NCBI GenBank assembly: GCA_039812085.1 | Contig: JBDHZU010000038.1 | Coordinates: forward strand, 1 to 14,627 | DNA length: 14,627 nucleotides | Direction: 5' to 3' | Source: JBDHZU01 sp039812085 | GTDB lineage: Bacteria; Actinomycetota; Actinomycetes; S36-B12; UBA10799 | Shown: piece by piece, positions 7,810 to 13,918 of the stretch | Layout of the letters: each line of letters starts with the position of its first letter | Position numbering within the stretch: the stretch's first letter is position 1 | The notes under the pieces: generated by a model | Told to the model about the DNA's origin: nothing | The model's database searches: none | What the model saw: the letters and a program-made list of their open reading frames with translations, nothing else | Position numbers and translations under genes: made by a program

Positions 7810-8736
7810 CTAGAGCTGGCGTCCGATGGAACGGAGAGGTAGCAGGAGGTTTGCTGGTCGTTCGAGGATCCGGTGGGTCACCCATGTCATCCAGTCCGAC
7901 CCGTACGGGATGTAGGCACGGACTGCCCATCCGTCGGTGATGAGTTGCTGCTGCAGTGGGACACGAATGTTGTAGAGCATCTGGAATTCGAAGTCCTGTG
8001 CTGTCCGTCCTGCTCGATTGGCCAACATCAAGCCGATGTCGATAAGACGAGAGTCGTGGGTCGCCAGCATGGGATAGCCATCGCCGGACATCAACGTCCG
8101 CATACATCGCACATATGAAAGATCGATCTCATGGCGGGATCCGAACGCATCGGGCATGTTGCCGTAGGAACCTTTGACCAGCCGTACGCGCGAACCGGTC
8201 GTCGCCAAACGATCACAATCAGCCTGAGTTCGAAGCAGATCTGCCTGTAGAACGACGCCGAGGTCTGGGTAGGTGGCGCGAAGCTCCATCGCAAGATCCA
8301 GAGTTCGATCAACCAGCTCGGTGTCTTCCATATCGATCGTGACAAGTACGCCGCGTTGTGTTGCGTGTTGACAGATCGTTCGAACATTGTCGACGAGCAA
8401 TTGATCGCCGTCTGGGACGGATGCTCCGAGCGTGGTGAGTTTGATGGAAACTTCCGGAACGCAGCGAGTCTCGGCTGCCGCTAACGCTTCGATGAGTTGA
8501 AGGGTGGCCGTGGCGGCAGCGAGGGTTTCGGCTCGTTCGCGTAAGTAGAAATCCAGGTGAGCAGATGTAGTGGCAATTCCGTGTCCATCTAAACGGCGAA
8601 CGACACTCAATACATCAGTCGGCGACGCACCCGCCACGAATTGCCGAGAAATAGGTTCCAGTACTCGCTGGGCACGAGTACCGGATGCCAGCCAGCCACC
8701 GTCGCGTGCCGCGCGAGTGACGAGTTGGTTGAACAA
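7810..8736 (-). CDS. Proline dehydrogenase-like flavoenzyme with altered substrate pocket
   Basis: This is a stand-alone, 308-residue member of the proline dehydrogenase (PRODH/PutA N-terminal) family. These are FAD enzymes that oxidise proline to pyrroline-5-carboxylate at the membrane. Family landmarks in order: VPEVSIKLTTLG (93-104), VTIDMEDT (132-139), GVVLQA (160-165), RLVKGSY (185-191), ATHD (225-228), EFQMLYNIR (250-258), YIPYG (275-279) and ERPANL (292-297). Several pocket positions depart from the consensus: Asp166 replaces the Tyr of QAY, GNMP replaces the DEP/KEP after KG(A/S)Y, Trp285 replaces the Tyr before the paired arginines, and His288 replaces the first arginine (HR rather than RR). 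The substrate is therefore uncertain. The start is TTG at 8736 (minus strand), with AGGGGA four bases upstream; an in-frame TAG lies shortly before it and no ATG or GTG is available. No P5C dehydrogenase is in the window. Confidence 0.87.
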   Translation of the reverse strand: MFNQLVTRAARDGGWLASGTRAQRVLEPISRQFVAGASPTDVLSVVRRLDGHGIATTSAHLDFYLRERAETLAAATATLQLIEALAAAETRCVPEVSIKLTTLGASVPDGDQLLVDNVRTICQHATQRGVLVTIDMEDTELVDRTLDLAMELRATYPDLGVVLQADLLRTQADCDRLATTGSRVRLVKGSYGNMPDAFGSRHEIDLSYVRCMRTLMSGDGYPMLATHDSRLIDIGLMLANRAGRTAQDFEFQMLYNIRVPLQQQLITDGWAVRAYIPYGSDWMTWVTHRILERPANLLLPLRSIGRQL

Positions 8737-8802
8737 GACATCCCCTGAAGTATCGAAAAGCCTCTACGTCGCTTGTGCGAACGACGCTAGTAGATAGGGC
8801 GC

Positions 8803-8818
8803 CTCACGTCGCCGTGAG
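8803..8818. repeat. Inverted repeat CTCACG-TCGC-CGTGAG upstream of the PRODH-like gene
   Basis: A perfect 6-base inverted repeat with a 4-base spacer lies 67 bases upstream of the TTG start of the minus-strand gene and about 35 bases upstream of the -35 of the rpoZ promoter. No T-run follows on either strand, so it is not an intrinsic terminator. It could be an operator for the PRODH-like gene or chance. I see no clear -10/-35 pair for the minus-strand gene. Confidence 0.35.
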
Positions 8819-8850
8819 CAGTTCCTGCGGAAGCTTTGACTGGGTGGTGG

Positions 8851-8879
8851 CTGACAAGCGCAGTTCGACGCTCTACGAT
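8851..8879 (+). promoter_or_regulatory. Sigma-70-type promoter for rpoZ
   Basis: CTGACA at 8851-8856 (five of six to TTGACA) and TACGAT at 8874-8879 (four of six to TATAAT, fits TAnnnT) are separated by exactly 17 bases. Transcription would begin near 8886 and read into rpoZ, leaving a leader of about 124 bases. It is the best promoter match I found in the window and sits in its only long non-coding region. Confidence 0.6.
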
Positions 8880-8885
8880 TGATAG

Positions 8886-9009
8886 ATACCGACATGTCTT
8901 CGAGGTAATCCCTCGTGAGATATCGGTGCCCGGATTGCGTCGGGCTACCCCAATCGCGCATGACGTGCCGAGGTGCTTGTTAGCACCGGCAGCAACGGAA
9001 GGAACCCAG
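8886..9009 (+). promoter_or_regulatory. Structured 5' leader of rpoZ mRNA (candidate cis-regulatory RNA)
   Basis: From the predicted transcript start to the rpoZ start codon the leader can form stacked hairpins. An outer stem ACCGA (8888-8892) pairs with TCGGT (8923-8927) and encloses an inner stem CGAGG (8901-8905) with CCTCG (8911-8915), loop TAATC. Directly next comes GCCCG (8928-8932) with CGGGC (8941-8945), 8-base loop. Then GGTGCT (8972-8977) pairs with AGCACC (8982-8987), loop TGTT, extended by GCC (8967-8969) with GGC (8988-8990) across a two-base bulge. The ribosome site GGAAGGAA (8997-9004) follows seven bases after the last stem. I do not recognise a known riboswitch class. Stems of five bases can arise by chance; the last hairpin is the strongest. 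Confidence 0.4.
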
Positions 9010-9291
9010 GTGGCTACTGCTCCTGACCCGCAAGGCATCACCGATCCGCCGATCGATGAACTGCTGACCAAGACTGATTCCAAGTACTCGCTGGTCATCT
9101 ACGCCGCTAAGCGTGCGCGCCAGATCAACGCCTACTACTCACAACTTGGCGAAGGAATGCTCGAGTACGTCGGGCCATTGGTCGAGACCCACGTACAAGA
9201 GAAGCCACTGTCGATCTCGTTGCGTGAGATTGACGCTGGACTGTTGTCCAGCGAGCCAATCGAAGGCGCTGTTGAGAAGGTCGTCCCCTGA
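9010..9291 (+). CDS. rpoZ: DNA-directed RNA polymerase omega subunit
   Basis: Omega helps assemble and stabilise RNA polymerase by chaperoning the beta' subunit. The 93-residue protein carries the strongly conserved actinobacterial core GITDPPIDELL, DSKYSLVIYAAKRARQIN, YYSQLGEG and YVGPLVETHVQEKPLSISLREI, ending in a short variable tail. Start is the GTG at 9010, with GGAAGGAA at 8997-9004 and five bases spacing. The frame stays open upstream to about 8836, but that extra stretch resembles nothing in omega proteins and overlaps the predicted promoter and hairpins, so it is leader rather than coding. The stop (TGA 9289-9291) overlaps the possible CTG start of coaBC. Confidence 0.96.
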   Translation: MATAPDPQGITDPPIDELLTKTDSKYSLVIYAAKRARQINAYYSQLGEGMLEYVGPLVETHVQEKPLSISLREIDAGLLSSEPIEGAVEKVVP

Positions 9292-9332
9292 CCGAGCACG
9301 CCTCAGACACACCGACACCACCCGCACCGCGG

Positions 9333-10565
9333 GTGGTGCTTGGCGTTAGTGGCGGAATTGCCGCTTACAAGGCATCAGAACTGCTGCGTTTGCTCACCGA
9401 GTCCGGTCACGATGTCACCGTCGTTCCTACCCAAGCCGCCTTGCAGTTCGTCGGACAGGCCACCTGGGAGGCTTTGTCTGGCAAACCTGTTGCCCACGAT
9501 GTGTGGAGCAATGTGCCCTCCGTGCAACATGTTCGGCTCGGACAGCAGGCCGATCTGGTCGTCGTTGCTCCGACCACTGCTGACCTCATGGCAAAGCTTG
9601 CGCACGGCCGAGCAGACGATCTACTCACCGCTACGTTGCTCACTGCGACGTGCCCGGTCGTGCTCGCTCCAGCCATGCACACGGAAATGTGGCAACACCC
9701 GGCAACCGTGGCCAACGTCGCCACCTTGCGTGAACGTGGTGTGCGGGTGCTCGATCCTGCTTCCGGGCGTTTGACCGGGGTGGATACCGGACCTGGACGT
9801 TTGCCTGAAGCTGCCGCTCTATTCGGGGTGTGCCAGGCGATCCTTGCTGCCGGATCTCGTTCTGGTCGAGACCTCGTCGGCAAGCGCATTCTCATCTCTG
9901 GCGGCGGCACTCGGGAACCGTTGGACCCTGTTCGATATCTCGGCAATCGATCCTCAGGCCGCCAGGCGTGGGCACTAGCCGCCACTGCGGTGGCACGAGG
10001 AGCAGACGTCACCCTGGTCGCGGCGAATGTCGATCTGCCTGATCCGGCGGGAGTGAACGTTCACCGAGTCAGCTCCAGTCATGAGCTTGACGAGCAGATG
10101 ACGGCGGAACTGAACAACGCCGATGTAGTAGTGATGGCTGCTGCGGTCGCGGACTTTGAACCAACGAATGTGGCCGACCAAAAGATCAAAAAAACCGACG
10201 ATGGATCGTCGCCGTCTTTGCAGCTGCAACGGACCCCAGATGTGTTGAGCAATCTCGGATCGTTGCGTACCGGCGCTGCTCCACTGCTGGTCGGCTTTGC
10301 CGCAGAGACGGTGGCGGCCGATGACGATCCGCGTGGGCGACTGATCGAACTTGCCCAAGGCAAGGCTCGTCGCAAGGGTGCCGACTTCATCGTCGGAAAC
10401 TCTGTTGATGCTGGGCATGGATTCGAATCGTCTGACAACGCCGTTGTGATCGTCACGCCAGATGCGGTGGTGGCTGAGGTGCCACTGGCATCCAAAGAAG
10501 CGATTTCGCATGAGCTATGGGATGTCGTGATCACTGCGCTTTCCAAACGATCAGACCCGAACTAG
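9333..10565 (+). CDS. coaBC: Bifunctional phosphopantothenoylcysteine decarboxylase / phosphopantothenate-cysteine ligase
   Basis: CoaBC joins cysteine to 4'-phosphopantothenate (CoaB, C-terminal) and decarboxylates the product (CoaC, N-terminal flavoprotein), two steps of coenzyme A synthesis. Residue numbers are from the GTG at 9333. CoaC shows GVSGGIAAYK (4-13), the catalytic His66 in VQHVRL, and PAMHTEMW (113-120), where E. coli has PAMN. CoaB shows SGGGTREPLDPVRYLGNRSSG (189-209), AAAVADF (269-275) and KIKK (284-287). The start is uncertain. GTG 9333 is the earliest conventional codon, but it begins right at the first beta strand and has no ribosome site. The frame is open back to 9276, and a CTG at 9288 has GAGAAGG at 9274-9280 and a CTGA overlap with the rpoZ stop. 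That start would add 15 residues of typical leader (beginning TEHASDTP). I favour 9288 biologically but give the conventional start. Confidence 0.94.
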   Translation: MVLGVSGGIAAYKASELLRLLTESGHDVTVVPTQAALQFVGQATWEALSGKPVAHDVWSNVPSVQHVRLGQQADLVVVAPTTADLMAKLAHGRADDLLTATLLTATCPVVLAPAMHTEMWQHPATVANVATLRERGVRVLDPASGRLTGVDTGPGRLPEAAALFGVCQAILAAGSRSGRDLVGKRILISGGGTREPLDPVRYLGNRSSGRQAWALAATAVARGADVTLVAANVDLPDPAGVNVHRVSSSHELDEQMTAELNNADVVVMAAAVADFEPTNVADQKIKKTDDGSSPSLQLQRTPDVLSNLGSLRTGAAPLLVGFAAETVAADDDPRGRLIELAQGKARRKGADFIVGNSVDAGHGFESSDNAVVIVTPDAVVAEVPLASKEAISHELWDVVITALSKRSDPN

Positions 10566-10587
10566 CAACTTCAGCGAGGCGGAACTC

Positions 10588-10614
10588 TTGGTCAGTTGGC
10601 TCACTTTGTAGTGT
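10588..10614 (+). promoter_or_regulatory. Weak promoter candidate for metK
   Basis: TAGTGT at 10609-10614 fits TAnnnT and TTGGTC at 10588-10593 is a partial -35, but the spacer is only 15 bases. It lies in the 129-base gap between coaBC and metK and would give a metK leader of about 70-75 bases. Transcription could equally continue from coaBC. Confidence 0.28.
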
Positions 10615-10622
10615 GGGTCACT

Positions 10623-10660
10623 GGCGCTGTGAATATCAACGTCAACCGGGGCGCAGTGAA
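10623..10660 (+). repeat. Direct repeat GGCGC(T/A)GTGAA in the metK upstream region
   Basis: GGCGCTGTGAA at 10623-10633 recurs as GGCGCAGTGAA at 10650-10660: eleven bases with one mismatch, 27 bases apart start to start. It lies between the weak promoter candidate and the metK ribosome site. It could be a pair of protein-binding half sites; a known SAM riboswitch fold was not recognised, and the gap is short for one. Confidence 0.35.
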
Positions 10661-10694
10661 CCCATCCACCTCCGCCACGTCATGAGGAGAAAAC

Positions 10695-11888
10695 ATGGCA
10701 GGACGACTCTTTACCTCCGAGTCAGTCACCGAAGGTCATCCCGACAAGATGTCCGATCAAGTCAGCGACGCGATTCTGGACGCGATGCTGGCAGACGACC
10801 CCACCTCCCGAGTCGCTGTAGAGACACTGTTCACGACTGGACTTGTCGTTGTGGCTGGTGAAGTCACCACCGATACCTACGTCGATATTCCACAGACGGT
10901 GCGCGATGTCGTTCTCGATATCGGTTACGACAGTTCGGACAAGGGCTTTGACGGTCGTTCCTGTGGAGTCTCGGTCGCAATCGGCAAGCAGTCGCCCGAT
11001 ATTGCTCAGGGTGTGGACGATGCCTACGAAGAACGAGCTCAAGGTTCTACTGACCCACTCGATCTACAAGGTGCCGGCGACCAGGGCTTGATGTTCGGTT
11101 ATGCCTGCGACGACACCCCTGAGCTCATGCCTTTGCCGATCGCTTTGGCCCATCGTCTGTCTCGCCGGTTATCCGCGGTACGTAAGGACGGCTCGGTGTC
11201 CTACCTGCGGCCGGATGGCAAGACGCAGGTCACTATCGAATATGACGGTGACAAGGCGGCGCGCCTGGACACAGTGGTCGTCTCTACCCAGCACAGCGAC
11301 GAGATCGACCTGGAAACCCACCTGACTCCAGACATTCGTGAGTTGGTGGTTGAACCTGAGATTGCCGAGCTTGGTTTGGACACCAGCGATTACCGTCTGC
11401 TGGTTAATCCCACCGGTCGCTTCGTCATTGGCGGCCCGATGGGTGATGCCGGTCTGACGGGTCGCAAGATCATCGTTGATACCTACGGCGGAATGGCTCG
11501 TCACGGTGGTGGCGCCTTCTCCGGTAAGGATCCGTCGAAGGTGGACCGCTCAGCGGCATATGCGATGCGTTGGGTGGCCAAGAACGTGGTGGCTTCCGGT
11601 TTGGCACGTCGATGCGAAGTCCAAGTCGCTTATGCCATTGGTAAGGCGCATCCGGTGGGTCTGTTCGTCGAGACTTTTGGCACGGGTGCCTTGCCAGATG
11701 CGCAGATTCAGGAAGCCGTCAACGAGGTATTCGACCTTCGACCAGCAGCCATCATCGACGCATTGGATTTGCGTCGTCCGATCTATCGCCAAACCGCTGC
11801 CTACGGTCACTTTGGTCGAGAAGGTGACGAGTTCACCTGGGAGCGCACTGATCGCGCGGAGGATCTTCGTTCCGCGACTGGCATCTAG
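10695..11888 (+). CDS. metK: S-adenosylmethionine synthetase
   Basis: MetK makes S-adenosylmethionine from methionine and ATP, supplying nearly all methylation reactions in the cell. The 397-residue protein has the family landmarks in order: SVTEGHPDKMSDQ with catalytic His15, GEVTTDTYVD, MFGYACDDTPELMPLPI, GRFVIGGPMGDAGLTGRKI, and the glycine-rich signature GGGAFSGKDPSKVDRSAAY followed by KAHPVGLFVETFGTG. It is full length. The ATG at 10695 has GAGGAGA at 10684-10690 with four bases spacing; an ATG at 10682 is out of frame and is rejected. 23 bases separate it from priA. Its position after coaBC is conserved in actinobacteria. Confidence 0.98.
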   Translation: MAGRLFTSESVTEGHPDKMSDQVSDAILDAMLADDPTSRVAVETLFTTGLVVVAGEVTTDTYVDIPQTVRDVVLDIGYDSSDKGFDGRSCGVSVAIGKQSPDIAQGVDDAYEERAQGSTDPLDLQGAGDQGLMFGYACDDTPELMPLPIALAHRLSRRLSAVRKDGSVSYLRPDGKTQVTIEYDGDKAARLDTVVVSTQHSDEIDLETHLTPDIRELVVEPEIAELGLDTSDYRLLVNPTGRFVIGGPMGDAGLTGRKIIVDTYGGMARHGGGAFSGKDPSKVDRSAAYAMRWVAKNVVASGLARRCEVQVAYAIGKAHPVGLFVETFGTGALPDAQIQEAVNEVFDLRPAAIIDALDLRRPIYRQTAAYGHFGREGDEFTWERTDRAEDLRSATGI

Positions 11889-11911
11889 TCGCTCGTACGT
11901 CGGACGGTGGC

Positions 11912-13825
11912 ATGTCGAAGGTCGCGCGGGTATGCGTTGCCGTCACTGCACATGCCGTCGATCGGCTATTCGACTTTGCCGTTCCGGATGAACTTGTCCC
12001 GCAGGCGCGGATAGGGGCTCGAGTAAGAGTCCGATTCGCCCATCGGCTGGTCAATGGCTACATCATCGAACTGGCTGACCACAGTCAATTCGATGGTGAG
12101 CTGACATCGCTCAAGGCAGTACTGGGTCCACCAGTTCTGGATGAGGTCACCATCGAGTTGGCGCAGACAGTGGCTGCCCGATATGCCGGGTCGTTGGCTG
12201 CGGTCTTACGAGATGCCGTCCCCGCCCGTCACGCTGCTGCTGAACGCGGTTTACCCGTAGCCCTGCCAGTTCCCGCGCGGGTGACTGGACAGCCGACCGC
12301 GGAACGGGCATGGCAGCGATTGGATCGTGGCGAGGAATTGCTTGCCCGAGTCGCGCAGCCATCACCACCCATCCGCGCTCACGTGGTGGCATCTGTTGTC
12401 GATGCACTACCCGAACTCGCCGCCGATCTGGCAGCCAGCGCTGGACGAGCGCTGGTCGTCGTTCCCGACGAACGAGAGATCGAACGGTTCGCTGCCGTCT
12501 TTGAGCAACGATTCGAACGTGACCTTGCCCGACTAGTTGCTGATGATGGACCGCGGCGTCGCTACCGCGACTACTTGGAAGTGTCCACCGGGCATCGCGC
12601 GATCCTGCTAGGAACCCGCCACAGCGTGCTGGCTGCCATGCCGGAACTCAACGCGATCATCGTGGTGGATGACAACGATGATTCCCTCACCGAAGTCCGT
12701 TCGCCGGGATGGCAAGTGCGCGAGGTGGCGGCACTACGTAGCACGCAGACCGAGTGTCACTTCGTGATGCTGAGTCATTCCCGCTCAGTAGCCGCCGCTC
12801 GGATGGTGGAAACCGGCTGGGCCCATTCCGTCGTCCCCACCCGGGCCGCTCGACAACTTGGTGCGATGGTCGCCAGTGCACACGGAGTCACGATTGATGA
12901 TCCCGACAACGATTTGCGTATTCCACCCGCTGCCTTCCGGGCGATCCGCAACGCCTTGCCAGCAGGCCCAGTATTGGTGCAAGTCGCACGAGTGGGTTGG
13001 TCAGCAGGATTGGCATGTGAGGCGTGTCGTCAGATCCAGCATTGCCCACAGTGCGACGGACCCCTCACTTCTGATGCGACCGGTATCTACCGATGTCGGT
13101 GGGCAGGGCACACCTTCGATTCCTTGACGTGCGCGCACTGTGGCTCGACCCAGTTCCGAGCGCTCGCCGTAGGGTCTGGACGGACTCGAGAAGAATTGTC
13201 GCGAGCATTCCCTGGGGTCGAGGTGTTGGAGAGCAGTAGCCAGGCCGGGGTTCTGACTGCCGTCGATGACACTTCCCGGATTGTCGTTGCCACGATTGGT
13301 TCGGAACCGACTGCAGTCGGTGGTTACGCTGCCACGGTCTTATTAGATGCCAATCGCCTTCTTGGCCGCGCGCATCTACGGGCTGAAGAAGACACCCTTA
13401 CGCATTGGTTCACAGCGTTGGCGTTAACCCGACCGCGTTCGGATGGGGGAGAGGTAGTGGTGACTGCCGCTGCCGATCAACGTGCTGTCCAAACCCTGGT
13501 ACGAGCTGATCCGGCCAGTTGGGCGCAACGAGAGTTAGCCGAACGGACCGAAGCGGGGTTGCCTCCCGCAACCAGGTTGGCGGTCATGACTGGAGAAGCG
13601 ACAGCGATCGATTCGTTGGTCCACTACCTGCGGCAACAACCCACCTGGTCCGATCAATGGCGAGTGCTTCCCCCGATGCCAGTGGGCCAATCACACCGCG
13701 TACTCATGTTCGCCCCATTGACTGATGCGCTCGAGTTTGCTCAGACATTGGTCGATGTACAGCGGGAACGGTCCCGTTGGGACGGCGAGGTAAAGATCCG
13801 AATCGACGATCCCGACGCACTATGA
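11912..13825 (+). CDS. priA: PriA-like primosomal protein N', helicase motifs degenerate
   Basis: PriA recognises stalled forks and reloads the replisome; the actinobacterial form lacks working helicase motifs, and this one agrees. In 637 residues there is an N-terminal DNA-binding domain (VARVCVAVTAHAVDRLFDFAVP and following), then a RecA-like region with no GxGKT Walker A. The Walker B/DEEH position reads DDND (253-256) within AIIVVDDNDDS. A zinc-binding insertion follows: Cys369, 372, 378, 381, 395, 407 and 410, with Ala398 and His400 where the eighth cysteine would be expected (CRWAGH against CRWCG in mycobacterial PriA as I recall it). A PriA-like C-terminal domain ends the protein. Loss of ATPase is inferred from missing motifs. 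Start is ATG at 11912, 23 bases after metK, with a weak ribosome site. Confidence 0.9.
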   Translation: MSKVARVCVAVTAHAVDRLFDFAVPDELVPQARIGARVRVRFAHRLVNGYIIELADHSQFDGELTSLKAVLGPPVLDEVTIELAQTVAARYAGSLAAVLRDAVPARHAAAERGLPVALPVPARVTGQPTAERAWQRLDRGEELLARVAQPSPPIRAHVVASVVDALPELAADLAASAGRALVVVPDEREIERFAAVFEQRFERDLARLVADDGPRRRYRDYLEVSTGHRAILLGTRHSVLAAMPELNAIIVVDDNDDSLTEVRSPGWQVREVAALRSTQTECHFVMLSHSRSVAAARMVETGWAHSVVPTRAARQLGAMVASAHGVTIDDPDNDLRIPPAAFRAIRNALPAGPVLVQVARVGWSAGLACEACRQIQHCPQCDGPLTSDATGIYRCRWAGHTFDSLTCAHCGSTQFRALAVGSGRTREELSRAFPGVEVLESSSQAGVLTAVDDTSRIVVATIGSEPTAVGGYAATVLLDANRLLGRAHLRAEEDTLTHWFTALALTRPRSDGGEVVVTAAADQRAVQTLVRADPASWAQRELAERTEAGLPPATRLAVMTGEATAIDSLVHYLRQQPTWSDQWRVLPPMPVGQSHRVLMFAPLTDALEFAQTLVDVQRERSRWDGEVKIRIDDPDAL

Positions 13826-13836
13826 GTCGCGGCCAC

Positions 13837-13842
13837 TAGACT
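13837..13842 (+). promoter_or_regulatory. Candidate -10 element (TAGACT) for def-fmt
   Basis: TAGACT lies 11 bases after the priA stop and fits the actinobacterial TAnnnT -10 pattern. No convincing -35 is seen upstream, where it would fall inside the end of priA. It would place a transcript start near 13849, just before the palindrome at 13855-13869. Confidence 0.35.
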
Positions 13843-13854
13843 GGTCGAACGCCT

Positions 13855-13869
13855 AGCTGTCAGACAGCT
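13855..13869. repeat. Perfect palindrome AGCTGTC-A-GACAGCT upstream of def
   Basis: Seven-base arms flank one central base; two further pairs (13852-13853 with 13871-13872) extend it across a T-T mismatch to 21 bases. It sits in the 93-base gap between priA and def, 50 bases before the def start, immediately after a candidate transcription start. The downstream bases are not T-rich, which argues against an intrinsic terminator. An operator for a dimeric regulator or a short RNA hairpin (loop CAG) are the likely readings. Confidence 0.5.
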
Positions 13870-13918
13870 TGGGCACCCAGTTCGAAACTGCAGTAGTGAC
13901 AAGTGTGAGGTGTCAGTA

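Noticed and set aside
8894..8908. Four-codon upstream open frame (ATG TCT TCG AGG TAA) in the rpoZ leader
   Set aside because: No ribosome site and expected by chance; kept out of the features, though it lies inside the structured leader.
8836..9009. In-frame upstream extension of rpoZ (58 codons from ATG 8836)
   Set aside because: Overlaps the best promoter and the hairpin leader, has no ribosome site, and omega proteins do not carry such an extension; GTG 9010 has a good site.
10682..10694. ATG at 10682 as an alternative start near metK
   Set aside because: Out of frame with metK; the ATG at 10695 has a good ribosome site and gives the canonical N-terminus.
10566..10694. SAM riboswitch upstream of metK
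   Set aside because: The gap is only 129 bases, part of it promoter, and no fold matching a known SAM riboswitch could be laid out by eye.
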